Positions 25,191 to 37,417 of a stretch of 50,027 nucleotides of DNA are shown in pieces. Under the pieces are notes generated by a model. It was not told the origin of the DNA, did not search any database, and saw nothing but the letters and a program-made list of their open reading frames with translations. Numbering within the stretch: position 1 is the stretch's first letter; every line of letters begins with the position of its first letter. The stretch is from Gemmatimonas sp. (lineage in GTDB: Bacteria > Gemmatimonadota > Gemmatimonadetes > Gemmatimonadales > Gemmatimonadaceae): contig JAJKIR010000075.1 of NCBI GenBank assembly GCA_021154325.1, positions 1 to 50,027 on the forward strand, in the 5' to 3' direction. Position numbers and translations under genes: made by a program.

Positions 25191-25933
25191 ATGACGAAGC
25201 GAAGGAAGTGGACCGCGATTCCAGGGCTCATCGCCCTCGCAACCGCAGCGATCCTGCTCTCCGCGTACAGCGGAGCCTCCTCATCGCAAGGCAGCCAGCC
25301 GCAACAACCGATCAACTTCCCGCACACCGTGCACGTGCAGCGGCTCGGCATGAATTGCCTCTACTGCCACTACACGGCGAACAAATCTCCGGATCCGGGA
25401 CTGCCAGCGGTCAGCACGTGCATGGGCTGTCATCTCATCATCGGCCCCACGTTGAATCCCGCGCCCGGCGTGCGCACGGCGCCCTACAAGAGTCCCGAGC
25501 TCGAGAAGCTCGTGAACTATTACAAGGGCGGGGCAGGGAAGCCGGTGCCGTGGGTGCGCATTCACAAGGTGCCGGAGTACGTGCACTTCCCGCACATGCG
25601 TCACGTGAACGCCGGCGTCACCTGTCAGACCTGCCATGGCAAGATTCAGGAGATGCCGCAGGTCTACCAGTACTCGTCGCTCAACATGGGCTGGTGCGTG
25701 AGCTGCCACGTCAACGGCTACTCGCCGCAGGAAGGTGAGGTCGCCGCCGGCTACGCGCGCGGCGACAGTGGCGTCGTCACGCCCGCCGGCGCGCCGCAGC
25801 AGCCCGCCGCCGCGACGTCAGCAAACGCTCAACTGCAGCCCTCCTCGTCGACCATTGCCGTGGGTCGCCAGCCGGCGAAGAACGCCGCCGGCCGGTCGAT
25901 CGCCCGCTACGACTGCGCGAACTGCCACTACTG

Positions 25934-25934
<1 letters not shown>
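25191..25934 (+). CDS. actA: Alternative Complex III subunit ActA, pentahaem cytochrome c
   Basis: Membrane-anchored c-type cytochrome of Alternative Complex III (quinol:electron-acceptor oxidoreductase). Five CxxCH haem sites are visible: residues 56-60 (CLYCH), 77-81 (CMGCH), 145-149 (CQTCH), 169-173 (CVSCH) and 242-246 (CANCH), the last at the very C-terminus. A single N-terminal hydrophobic helix (about 9-28) anchors it, with the haems on the periplasmic side. The spacer between haems 4 and 5 is Ala/Pro/Gln-rich. It is first in the operon, and its TGA overlaps the ATG of actB by one base. Expression is probably Rex-controlled (operator at 25154). Confidence 0.94.
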
Positions 25935-29053
<3,119 letters not shown>

Positions 29054-29064
29054 GGAGACGAGCC

Positions 29065-30551
<1,487 letters not shown>

Positions 30552-30552
<1 letters not shown>

Positions 30553-31052
30553 TGCAAGGCGTGCTCGGTGCTTTTCACGAGATTGACGGAGCGGTGCACG
30601 CCATCGAGGATCTCGGCAAGCATCGCTTCAAGGACATCACCGTCTACACGCCCACACCCCGCCACGAGTTCGAGGACGTCCTCGCGCGTGGCCCGAGCAA
30701 GGTGCGCGTCTTCTCGCTCATCTTCGGCCTCGCCGGCGTGACCTTCGGCTACTGGATCGCGGTGTGGATGTCCGATTACTGGCCCATCGTCGTCGGCGGC
30801 AAGGCAATCGCCACCTGGGTGCCATACACGATCTTCGGCTTCGAGGTGATGGTGCTCGTCGGCGGTCTCGCTACGGTGTATGCGATGTTCGGTCTCGCCG
30901 GTCTTCCACGCCTCACGACGACGGTCGGCTACGACCCCCGCTTCAGCGGCGGCGACTACGGCGTCTGGGTCGAAACGACGTCCGATCGCGCCGATGAAGC
31001 AATGGAACTGCTGCGTCGCCACGGAGCACGGGAGGTGCGCAGTGAACGCTGA
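30552..31052 (+). CDS. actD: Alternative Complex III subunit ActD (DUF3341)
   Basis: A 166-residue membrane subunit of DUF3341. It opens with a soluble part (DITVYTPTPRHEFEDVL) and then has two transmembrane helices (VFSLIFGLAGVTFGYWIAVWM and PYTIFGFEVMVLVGGLATVYAMF), with a conserved VGYDPRFSGGDYGVWVE tail. It helps hold the complex together in the membrane; it carries no cofactor. The ATG overlaps the actC stop. GGGAGG near its 3' end is the ribosome site for the actE GTG, with which it overlaps by 11 bp. Confidence 0.92.
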
Positions 31053-31893
31053 GCGCGGGATGCGGGATGCGGGTTGCGGGACGCGGGACGTGGCGATGCG
31101 CGCCCCGCGCCCCGCGTCCCTCGTCCCACTCTGCGGGGCAGCGTTGTTGTTGCTCACAGTTGGCTGCTCCTGGTTCACCGATTTCAAGCAGCAGCCGAAG
31201 ATCGATCCGTGGGAGAGCGTGGCGGACACCATTCCGCCACGCGGAAATCCACAGAACTCCGTACCGGTGTACGGTAGCGCCGCTCCGGGTTACGAGTACG
31301 GTCGGACGCCGCTTCCCGGAACCATCGACTCCATGTCGGCAATTCCCAATCCGACACCAGCGGATGCGCGTTCACTCAACAACGGTCGCATCAACTATCA
31401 GATCAATTGCGCTGTGTGTCATGGCCCGCTCGGCCATGGCGATGGACCGGCAACGCGGTTCGGTATGGTGCCGATGAGCATCGTGACGGACAAGGCAAAG
31501 GCTTATGCCGATGGCTACATCTTCGGCATGATTCGCAACGGCCGCGGCCTCATGCCGACGTACAATCGCATCGAGGAGCCGGACCGCTGGGACATCGTGA
31601 ACTACGTTCGCTCGCTCCAGGGCAAGCTCGGCGCAGCGCCGGACACGACGCACGGACGGCCGGGCGAAACCGGGCAGACGCTCCCCGGGCCGTCCATCTC
31701 CGCACCGACGCGCCCCGCACCCTATTTCCACCGCGTGTATTCGCAGGCCGGTGCACAGGCTGGTGCCGCTGGTGGTGCGACTGCTCCGGCGCTGCCTAAC
31801 GTGGCACCGGCCGCTGGCGTCGCGCCGGCCCCCGGCGCCGACACGGCGCGCGCCCGCACGCCCGATTCGACGAGCCAGAGAAGACGACCGTGA
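31042..31893 (+). CDS. actE: Alternative Complex III subunit ActE, monohaem cytochrome c lipoprotein
   Basis: Electron-exit cytochrome of the complex, 283 residues from this start. A lipoprotein signal (LCGAALLLLTVGC, Cys42) anchors it, CAVCH at 123-127 is the single haem site, and MPTYNRIEEPDRWDIVNYVRSLQG is the cytochrome-c C-terminal helix with the distal Met nearby. The Ala/Pro-rich tail (about 235-283) is low complexity. Two starts compete: GTG 31042, which has a good GGAGG ribosome site but makes a leader (MRDAGCGTRD) encoded by heptad repeats, and ATG 31096, which gives a cleaner signal peptide and leaves the repeat untranslated. Confidence 0.9.
   Translation: MNAERGMRDAGCGTRDVAMRAPRPASLVPLCGAALLLLTVGCSWFTDFKQQPKIDPWESVADTIPPRGNPQNSVPVYGSAAPGYEYGRTPLPGTIDSMSAIPNPTPADARSLNNGRINYQINCAVCHGPLGHGDGPATRFGMVPMSIVTDKAKAYADGYIFGMIRNGRGLMPTYNRIEEPDRWDIVNYVRSLQGKLGAAPDTTHGRPGETGQTLPGPSISAPTRPAPYFHRVYSQAGAQAGAAGGATAPALPNVAPAAGVAPAPGADTARARTPDSTSQRRRP
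31055..31129. repeat. Heptad repeat with inverted second arm (type GCGGGAY)
   Basis: Five direct units at 31055-31089 (GCGGGAT, GCGGGAT, GCGGGTT, GCGGGAC, GCGGGAC), a 12-base gap, then four complementary-type units at 31102-31129 (GCCCCGC, GCCCCGC, GTCCCTC, GTCCCAC). The two arms can form a long hairpin. It lies at the actD/actE junction, within the N-terminal leader codons of actE if the GTG start is used. Confidence 0.85.
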
Positions 31894-33221
31894 GTCTCCA
31901 TCCGCCTCGTGTCCTCACGCGCGAGCAGGTATTGCTCGCTTCGAGCAAGCCGATCTCGCCCGCGATCAAGCTGCTGTTTCTCGTTCTCGCGATCGTCGGC
32001 GCCGTCGTATTCGTCGCCGGGGCGATTCTCGCCCCTGACCGCGCATGGAGTGCGTTCCACGCCAACTGGCTTTTCTGGGCGTCGATGTCCCACGCTGGCG
32101 TCGTCTTCGTCGCCGTGCAGCGCATAACGACTGCACGCTGGTCGCGCGCCGTGATCCGCTTCATGGAGGCGTACGTCGCCTTCCTGCCGGTCGCGTTTCT
32201 CTTTCTCCTGCTCACGCTCTTTGTCGGTCGTGGTCACGTCTTCCCATGGACCCACGAGGCGTATCCCGTTCCCGAGAAGGCGCAGTACTACAACGGCACG
32301 TTCCTCACGATTCGAGACATCGTCATCTTCGGACTGATGACGGTGATGGGCTGGTGGTACATCTGGACGTCGTTGCGACTGGATGTCGGACGCATTCCCG
32401 AAGCCGGTGCGCCGTGGGCGCGCGGCTGGCGCGACCGCATGCGCGCCGGTTATGGCGAGGAGCGGCGCGAGATTCACTCGACGCACTCGCTGCAGGGCAA
32501 GCTTGCCGTGTGGACCGTGCTTCTCTTCGGCTTCGGTTGGTCGGGGCTCGCCTGGGACCTCTCGATGGGGCTCTCGCTGCACTTCCAGAGCACGCTCTAC
32601 AGCTGGTGGTTCTTCATGGGGGGTTGGCTCGCTGCGCTCTCACTCTTCGGCATCCTCGTGCAGATCTGGAACGGCTACCTCAACACCGCGGATGGTCTCA
32701 TCGAGGAGCGGCACTTCCATGACATCGGCAAGCTGATCTTCGCCTTCACCGCGTTCTGGGGTTATCTGACATTCGGTCAATACCTCGTGATCTGGTATGG
32801 CAACATGGGTGAGGAGACGTTCTTCATGCGTCTTCGCCTCATGCAGCCGTGGGTCTGGATCACGGTGACGTCGGTCATCCTGGTATTCGTCATGCCGTTC
32901 TTCGGCTTGCTCTCGCGGGCCGCGAAGGTCTTCCGACCGACCTTCCTCCTCTTCGCGTTATGCAGCGTCGCCGGCCTCTGGCTGATGCGCCACATCGAGG
33001 TCTACCCGTCCAAGTACGGCACGACACTGACGGGCGGCCCCTTCGGCCCGTGGGAGATCGGTATCGCGCTCCTGTACGTCGGCGTCTGGGGCTGGCTCTA
33101 CTGCGCGTTCATGGATGCCTTCCCGCGCATGCGCGTGACGCTCCTGACGTCACCCTTCCGCGATGAAGTCCAAGTCCCGGTCGATCCCGAAACCATGGAG
33201 CCGCTGCCAGCACACGAGTAG
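31890..33221 (+). CDS. actF: Alternative Complex III subunit ActF (NrfD-like)
   Basis: Second large membrane subunit, 443 residues and about ten helices, homologous to ActC. MEAYVAFLPVAFLFLLLTLFVGRGHVFPW and SLQGKLAVWTVLLFGFGWSGLAWDLSMGLSLHFQS mark the conserved helix pair. DIGKLIFAFTAFWGYLTFGQYLVIWYGNMGEET is a strong ActF signature. In other complexes ActF is a likely proton-path subunit without a quinol site. The GTG start sits in GTGA, overlapping the actE stop by 4 bp. The TAG stop (33219-33221) shares its last base with the first heptad of the following array. No cytochrome oxidase genes follow, so the partner oxidase is elsewhere. Confidence 0.94.
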   Translation: MSLHPPRVLTREQVLLASSKPISPAIKLLFLVLAIVGAVVFVAGAILAPDRAWSAFHANWLFWASMSHAGVVFVAVQRITTARWSRAVIRFMEAYVAFLPVAFLFLLLTLFVGRGHVFPWTHEAYPVPEKAQYYNGTFLTIRDIVIFGLMTVMGWWYIWTSLRLDVGRIPEAGAPWARGWRDRMRAGYGEERREIHSTHSLQGKLAVWTVLLFGFGWSGLAWDLSMGLSLHFQSTLYSWWFFMGGWLAALSLFGILVQIWNGYLNTADGLIEERHFHDIGKLIFAFTAFWGYLTFGQYLVIWYGNMGEETFFMRLRLMQPWVWITVTSVILVFVMPFFGLLSRAAKVFRPTFLLFALCSVAGLWLMRHIEVYPSKYGTTLTGGPFGPWEIGIALLYVGVWGWLYCAFMDAFPRMRVTLLTSPFRDEVQVPVDPETMEPLPAHE

Positions 33222-33319
33222 AGAGTGGAGCGTAGAGAGTGGAGCGTAGAGAGTAGAGAGCTCAAGCAGTTACTCTCTACTCTCTACTCTCTACTCTCCA
33301 CTCTCCACTCTCCACTCTA
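33221..33319. repeat. Heptad array filling the gap between two convergent stop codons
   Basis: Six direct units (GAGAGTG, GAGCGTA, GAGAGTG, GAGCGTA, GAGAGTA, GAGAGCT; 33221-33262), an 8-base loop, then seven inverted-type units (TACTCTC four times, CACTCTC twice, CACTCTA; 33271-33319). It starts at the last base of the actF stop and ends on the base completing the thioredoxin stop (CTA, 33317-33319). The arms pair into a hairpin of about 40 bp, plausibly a two-way terminator. Confidence 0.92.
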
Positions 33320-33787
33320 AAGCGCCCCCTCGAGCATCTTCGCGAGCAGGGGCTTCGGCACCGCGCCCGTCTGACGAGCGACCTCCTTGCCGCCCTTGAA
33401 GACGATCGTCGTCGGAATGCCGCGAATGTTGAACGATGACGACGTCTGCTGCGCGCGGTCGGTGTCCAGCTTCGCCACCAGCGCGCGCCCCTGATACGTC
33501 GCTGCGATTTCGTCGACGGCGGGAGCCATCACCTTACAGGGCCCGCACCAGTCCGCGTAGAAGTCGACCAGCACGGGGACCTCCGCTCCCTCGATCGTTC
33601 GCGCGAACGTCTCCTCGTTCAGAGCGACGGGACGATCGAGCAACATCGGCTTCCCGCACTTGCCACACTTGGGCCGGTCAGCCGCGCGCGCGGCGTCGAT
33701 ACGATTCCACGTCTCGCAAAATTGACAGCGCAGTGTCAGATGCTTCGTGGCTGTCGTCGCCCCCGTCCCGGCTCCCGTGTCCGCCAT
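33317..33787 (-). CDS. trxC: Zinc-ribbon thioredoxin (TrxC type)
   Basis: Thiol-disulfide reductant of 156 residues. The N-terminal zinc ribbon has C21-x2-C24 and C41-x2-C44, as in E. coli TrxC, followed by a thioredoxin domain with active-site WCGPC (C81, C84), the usual Asp in VLVDFYADW and the cis-Pro of RGIPT. ATG at 33787 is chosen because GGAGGAG stands 6 nt upstream; the frame could start 6 codons earlier. It is divergent from tRNA-Ala with about 50 bp between them, sharing a TATATT box. Its stop codon is provided by the heptad array. Confidence 0.94.
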   Translation of the reverse strand: MADTGAGTGATTATKHLTLRCQFCETWNRIDAARAADRPKCGKCGKPMLLDRPVALNEETFARTIEGAEVPVLVDFYADWCGPCKVMAPAVDEIAATYQGRALVAKLDTDRAQQTSSSFNIRGIPTTIVFKGGKEVARQTGAVPKPLLAKMLEGAL

Positions 33788-33809
33788 GCTCTCCTCCAAT
33801 TCCATTCGC

Positions 33810-33815
33810 TATATT
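33810..33815. promoter_or_regulatory. Shared -10 box for thioredoxin and tRNA-Ala
   Basis: TATATT reads as a -10 element on the plus strand (start about 33822, 17 nt before the tRNA). Its complement AATATA, overlapping TATAGC, reads as a -10 on the minus strand (start about 33803, leaving a 16-nt leader with the thioredoxin ribosome site). No strong -35 is visible on either side. Confidence 0.4.
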
Positions 33816-33838
33816 GGTCCAACGTAACGAAGGTAATC

Positions 33839-33911
33839 GGGGCGTTAGCTCAGCTGGGAGAGCGCCTGGTTTGCAACCAGGAGGTCACCGGTTCGATCCC
33901 GGTACGCTCCA
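33839..33911 (+). tRNA. tRNA-Ala(UGC)
   Basis: A 73-nt cloverleaf. The acceptor stem is GGGGCGT with ACGCTCC and shows the G3:U70 pair that identifies alanine tRNA; the discriminator is A73. The anticodon arm is CCTGG-TTTGCAA-CCAGG with anticodon TGC, and the T loop is GGTTCGATCC. CCA is not encoded. The tRNA stands alone rather than in an rRNA spacer. A hairpin follows 5 bp downstream. Confidence 0.97.
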
Positions 33912-33916
33912 TGACA

Positions 33917-33957
33917 CGACACGAGCCGGCTCGCCAAATGCGAGCCCGCTCGTGTCG
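33917..33957. terminator. Hairpin after tRNA-Ala, shared with convergent kinase gene
   Basis: CGACACGAGC (33917-33926) pairs with GCTCGTGTCG (33948-33957), and GCTCGC pairs with GCGAGC inside after a 2-nt mismatch, closing on a CAAAT loop. No U tract follows on either strand, so efficiency is uncertain, but it sits between the 3' ends of the tRNA and the minus-strand kinase. Confidence 0.55.
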
Positions 33958-34001
33958 CTTGATCGAGGACGCCCGTCGCCCAGCGTGCTTCCACGGCCGA
34001 G

Positions 34002-35819
34002 CTACGCTGCTTCGCGTTGAGCCTGCGCCGCTGGCAGCGCAATGTGGAAGGTCGTCGTCTTTCCCGGCTCGCTCTCCGCCCAGATGCGGCCCCCGTGCGC
34101 TTCTACAATCTCCTTCGTGATGTAGAGGCCGAGTCCGAGCCCGGGAACCCCCGAACCAACGGTAGTCCGCGATCGTGCGAAACGATTGAAGAGCCGGGGC
34201 AATTCGTCCGCGGGAACGCCTTTGCCGCGATTCATCACCGCGATCTGCACCTCCGTCCCGGTGCAATCGAGCTGCAAATGGATCGGCGAGTTGGCGTCAC
34301 CATATTTCGCGGCGTTCGAGAGCAGGTTGCCGAGCACCTGCTCGATGCGCATGGGGTCGACGCACACCTCGAGCGACGAGCCACTTTCGGCGATTTCCAC
34401 GCGGTCACCCGTCACGTGCCTCACTCGCTCCACGGCTTCACGGACCAATGCACCGGGGTCGACCACAGTCCGCTCGAGCTTCAAGTGATGCGCTTCGAGT
34501 AGTGAGGCGTCGAGCAGATCATCGACCATTCGCTTGAGCGTGCCGGCAGCCGATTGAATCCGCTGCAACATGCTGAGCTCCTCCCCTGGGACTTTATACA
34601 ATTCAGGAATCAGCTCGGACGCGTTCGAGATCACACTGATAGGCTGACGAAGATCGTGCGCGACGATGCTGGTCCACTCCTCGCGCAGTCGTTCCAGGTG
34701 CATGATGTGCGTGATGTCGGCCGCGGTTGCGGCGACCCCGGTGATGCGCCCTTGGGCATCTCGTATGGCCTCGCCCCGCGCCGCGCACCAGCGTGTCGCT
34801 CCATCCGGTCGCGTGAACTCGAGATCCAGCTCGAACGGGGCGCCATCATTTCGCAGCTTGTCGATCGCGCCGGCGACTCGGAGTACACTCTCGCGGCTGA
34901 GCAGCCGCAGCCCGGGATTGAGGAGAGGAAGCGGCGAGCGGTCGCGCTCGATTCCGAAGATCTCATACAACTCGTCCGACCAGGTCGTCTTGTTCGTGCG
35001 AAAGTCCCACCGCCAACTCCCGACATGCGCCACGTGTTCGGCGATGCGCAGCTCTGACAGGCTCTGTTGCAACGCTTCCTGGTCGAGCTTCTGGCGAGTG
35101 ATGTCCGTCGCGATCGCGCCGATTGCAAACACGCGCTGCGATTCGTCGAGCAGCGGGAAGTGACTGATCAGAAGAGTATGCCCATCGAACCTGGCCTCGA
35201 AGAGCATCGTTGTGTGCTTCTCGAGCACTTCCTTCTCGTGATCGGCAATGACGTCGGCCAGGCGGCTCGGGAGAACGTCTTCGGCTCGACGCTGGAGCGT
35301 GTCCTCGAGCTTCAGTCCCTCGAGATGCTCGAATGCTTTGTTGAGGACGATGTAACGCCGCTCGAGGTCTTTGATGGCGATTCCGTTCGGAGAGTGCTCG
35401 ACAATGCCCTGTAAGAGCTGCTGGCTTTGGGCGAGCGCCGCCGCGGTGCGACGCAGCCGTCGCAGGATAGCGCTGATCAGAATCCCGGTGCCGAGGAACA
35501 CCAGTGCACCGATGTACGGCGCTTCGGGTGGTTTGAAAACGACGTGGGTCGGCTCAACGAAGAACCACCACATGAGGGCGGTCGAAAGCACGGTGGCGAC
35601 GACACCGCTCGCGAATCCTCCGAACCACGCGCAGGCGATAATGGCCGCGGTGAACAGCGGATACCGACCCGATGTGCGGAAGAGAACCACAAAGGCGAGA
35701 ACAACGAGCGGTGGAAGGAGCGTCCCGACAAACAGCTTCACAAGCGAGGGCCGGGATTGCCTCACTGTCATGCCCATGAGGTGTTGGATCAGGCCGCTCG
35801 GGCTCTCGAGGTTTGCCAT
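34002..35819 (-). CDS. Membrane PAS-domain sensor histidine kinase (DUF4118)
   Basis: A 605-residue sensor kinase. Four N-terminal membrane helices (about 28-120: LFVGTLLPPLVVLAFVVLF, ALMWWFFVEPTHVVF) match the DUF4118/KdpD-type sensor. PAS domains follow at about 135-245 and 265-375 (GSWRWDFRTNKTTWSDELYEIFGI). HisKA carries the phospho-acceptor H388 in SIVAHDLRQPIS, and HATPase_c has NLLSNAAKYGD (N box) and GLGLGLYITKEIVEAHGG (G2). No response-regulator gene is adjacent, so its partner is elsewhere. ATG at 35819 (MANLES) is preferred; the longer frame upstream translates into non-protein-like sequence. It follows a small STAS-like gene by 76 bp. Confidence 0.88.
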   Translation of the reverse strand: MANLESPSGLIQHLMGMTVRQSRPSLVKLFVGTLLPPLVVLAFVVLFRTSGRYPLFTAAIIACAWFGGFASGVVATVLSTALMWWFFVEPTHVVFKPPEAPYIGALVFLGTGILISAILRRLRRTAAALAQSQQLLQGIVEHSPNGIAIKDLERRYIVLNKAFEHLEGLKLEDTLQRRAEDVLPSRLADVIADHEKEVLEKHTTMLFEARFDGHTLLISHFPLLDESQRVFAIGAIATDITRQKLDQEALQQSLSELRIAEHVAHVGSWRWDFRTNKTTWSDELYEIFGIERDRSPLPLLNPGLRLLSRESVLRVAGAIDKLRNDGAPFELDLEFTRPDGATRWCAARGEAIRDAQGRITGVAATAADITHIMHLERLREEWTSIVAHDLRQPISVISNASELIPELYKVPGEELSMLQRIQSAAGTLKRMVDDLLDASLLEAHHLKLERTVVDPGALVREAVERVRHVTGDRVEIAESGSSLEVCVDPMRIEQVLGNLLSNAAKYGDANSPIHLQLDCTGTEVQIAVMNRGKGVPADELPRLFNRFARSRTTVGSGVPGLGLGLYITKEIVEAHGGRIWAESEPGKTTTFHIALPAAQAQREAA

Positions 35820-35895
35820 TCTCCGTCCGGTTGGGTGACCAGAACAGAGTGCCGACGAGCGGCGGCTGATTACCATCGGCCCTTGGTAACGAGCC

Positions 35896-36258
35896 CTATA
35901 GGCCGAGCCACTCGTTCGCGGCGTTCGCCTCACGAAAGATCTGTACGCATTGACCGTCCGCCTCTGAGTAGGCGGCGAACATACGCGCCAGTCCGAACTG
36001 CTCGTCATTCGCGACCACGATCGCGCGCTGCACACCCGAGCGGAACACGTGCGCGAGCGCCGTACCCAGCAGCACTGCGCTGGTGACCGAGAACTGCCGC
36101 ACGTCGCGCAGGTCGATGAGCTGACGGTAGCCCGGATCGAACTTCCGGTCGGCCTCGAGGCGATAATAATGCGAGCGGAGCTCGCGATCGGTGAGGCTCT
36201 CCCAAGCACGGCTGATCACTAGTCCGTGCGTCTGATCGATCTCGTAGCTCTCGGGCAT
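35896..36258 (-). CDS. Small protein, possibly STAS/SpoIIAA-like
   Basis: A 120-residue cytoplasmic protein I cannot name. The alternating beta/alpha pattern, with YRQLIDLRDVRQFSVTSAVL and QRAIVVANDEQFGLARMFAAYSE, resembles SpoIIAA-like/STAS-fold proteins common near signalling genes. It reads MPESYEIDQTHGLVISRAWESLTD at the start, typical of that group. It lies upstream of the sensor kinase on the same strand, separated by 76 bp containing a weak hairpin (TTACCA/TGGTAA at 35870-35889), so it may belong to that signalling unit. Fold assignment is tentative. Confidence 0.65.
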   Translation of the reverse strand: MPESYEIDQTHGLVISRAWESLTDRELRSHYYRLEADRKFDPGYRQLIDLRDVRQFSVTSAVLLGTALAHVFRSGVQRAIVVANDEQFGLARMFAAYSEADGQCVQIFREANAANEWLGL

Positions 36259-36346
36259 GTCGAGCTCGCGTTCCGTGACGGGACGTGGAGCCGGCCTCGG
36301 CGCCGCAACAGCTTGCCGCCTCGGGGCGAGCGCGTCAAGGCGCGCG

Positions 36347-36676
36347 CTACCGCGCGCAGCTCTTCGATGGCGGCAGCTTCAGGAGCTGCTCCGGTGCCAA
36401 TGAACGCCAATCGGGCGGATATTTCCACACCCGACGTAGCTCGCTCGCCGAAACGACGAGCAGGCACATCGCCCCGGCGGTGCCGAGATGCTCGCCCGCG
36501 ACCTCGTGCACCCACCACGTGACGCCGTCCCCGTCCTTGAAAATCCGCGCGTCGCGCGACGCCGGCGGCGCCTCGTTAGGCGGCGCGGCCGACCCGCTGC
36601 CCGTCGCGGGCGTCTCCGCCGCGCGGCGTTCATCGAATGGAAAGTGCTCCAGGTCGGAAAAAGGCATTCGGACCAT
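36347..36676 (-). CDS. Hypothetical protein
   Basis: A protein of 109 residues from ATG 36676; in-frame starts at 36805 and 36847 would extend it. The coherent part is at the C-terminus: FKDGDGVTWWVHEV, MCLLVVSASELRRVWKYPPDWRSLAPEQLLKLPPS. It looks like a small alpha/beta domain with several Trp residues; I recognise no family. The middle is Ala/Pro/Gly-rich and contains a CGTTAGGC word. It is isolated between two other small minus-strand genes. Stop and reading frame are plausible; the start is uncertain. Confidence 0.5.
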   Translation of the reverse strand: MVRMPFSDLEHFPFDERRAAETPATGSGSAAPPNEAPPASRDARIFKDGDGVTWWVHEVAGEHLGTAGAMCLLVVSASELRRVWKYPPDWRSLAPEQLLKLPPSKSCAR

Positions 36677-36901
36677 CAACCCGCGTCGGCTGGTGGGAAC
36701 GAGGGGCACGTGCCTGGAAGCGCCAGAGGGGATACGGGGCGCGAACCGACACGCGGCGGCGGAGTACGTCGCTCCGTTGAAGATAGTTGCTGTAACCGTT
36801 CTCATGCGTGCTCTGCCGCACAGTCTGCGGGGCCGCACTTGCGTCACCGTGACTCGCGTTAGGCGACGATCTGACCGCGGCGCCGCTCGTTAGGTTCGGC
36901 C

Positions 36902-36936
36902 GTCCCCGCCCGCGCTCGTCTCGTCCCGCGTCGCTA
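36902..36936. repeat. Weak heptad array (type GTCCCGC)
   Basis: Five degenerate 7-bp units (GTCCCCG, CCCGCGC, TCGTCTC, GTCCCGC, GTCGCTA) precede and include the CTA that is the stop codon of the minus-strand gene at 36934. The unit is close to the GTCCCGC type at 31102 and 41143. It is degenerate enough that I treat it as tentative. Confidence 0.4.
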
Positions 36937-37245
36937 CTCGGGCTCGCGGTGCCGTGGTGGGGAGATCGCCTGCTCGCGTGGACTCGGCGAGTCGCGACGC
37001 GTCTTCGTCTTGCCGACATCCGCGTCGCGCCGAAGCTGCTCGGCCACGACGCGTACTTCCTCCAGCGCCTCGCGCAGCGCCTTGCTCATCTCCGCCAACG
37101 CGCGCTCGCGATGCGTCGGGCTCGGATCACCGGCCAAATAGTAGAGATTCGCGGCTCGGAGCTGAGCATGTCGCAGCCAGTCTTCAACCATATCTGGGGT
37201 CAGGCGCGGGAGGCTCTCCTCGCTGCCAGAATTCTCCTCTCTCAC
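36934..37245 (-). CDS. Hypothetical helical protein
   Basis: A 103-residue protein without known domain. Residues 15-75 (LTPDMVEDWLRHAQLRAANLYYLAGDPSPTHRERALAEMSKALREALEEVRVVAEQLRRD) are predicted mostly helical with a charged heptad character in ALREALEEVRVVAEQLRRD, so a short coiled coil is possible. The C-terminal 30 residues are Arg/Pro/Ser-rich. The GTG start at 37245 lies near an AT-richer divergent promoter region facing the peroxiredoxin gene. Nothing in the context fixes its role. Confidence 0.5.
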   Translation of the reverse strand: MREENSGSEESLPRLTPDMVEDWLRHAQLRAANLYYLAGDPSPTHRERALAEMSKALREALEEVRVVAEQLRRDADVGKTKTRRDSPSPREQAISPPRHREPE

Positions 37246-37417
37246 GCTCGATGCATCTCAGGTGGGAGTGTGTATGCTAGCGTGCATAACAACCAAAAAC
37301 GTACGTAGCACGTGTCGTGCTCGTGCTGCTGACGGCAACCTGTTCCCGGTGATGCGCCTCGGATATCGCGCTATGTTGCTCGACGAAGCGCATCGCAACG
37401 ACTCTCCTGGGGGATCC
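37246..37417. promoter_or_regulatory. Divergent promoter region upstream of peroxiredoxin
   Basis: 172 bases with no convincing gene. TATGCT (37273-37278) is a candidate -10 for the peroxiredoxin and is part of the imperfect palindrome TATGC-tagcgt-GCATA; the opposite strand offers a comparable box for the minus-strand small gene. No operator that I recognise (OxyR, PerR) can be asserted. Confidence 0.35.

Noticed and set aside
35870..35889. Hairpin TTACCA/TGGTAA after the small STAS-like gene as a terminator
   Set aside because: A stem of only 6 bp with an 8-nt loop and no U tract is too weak to list.
36285..36893. Plus-strand open frame of about 200 codons opposite the small hypothetical gene
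   Set aside because: Low-complexity Arg/Ala/Ser translation with no start signal. The minus-strand frame has a more protein-like C-terminus, though both are weak.
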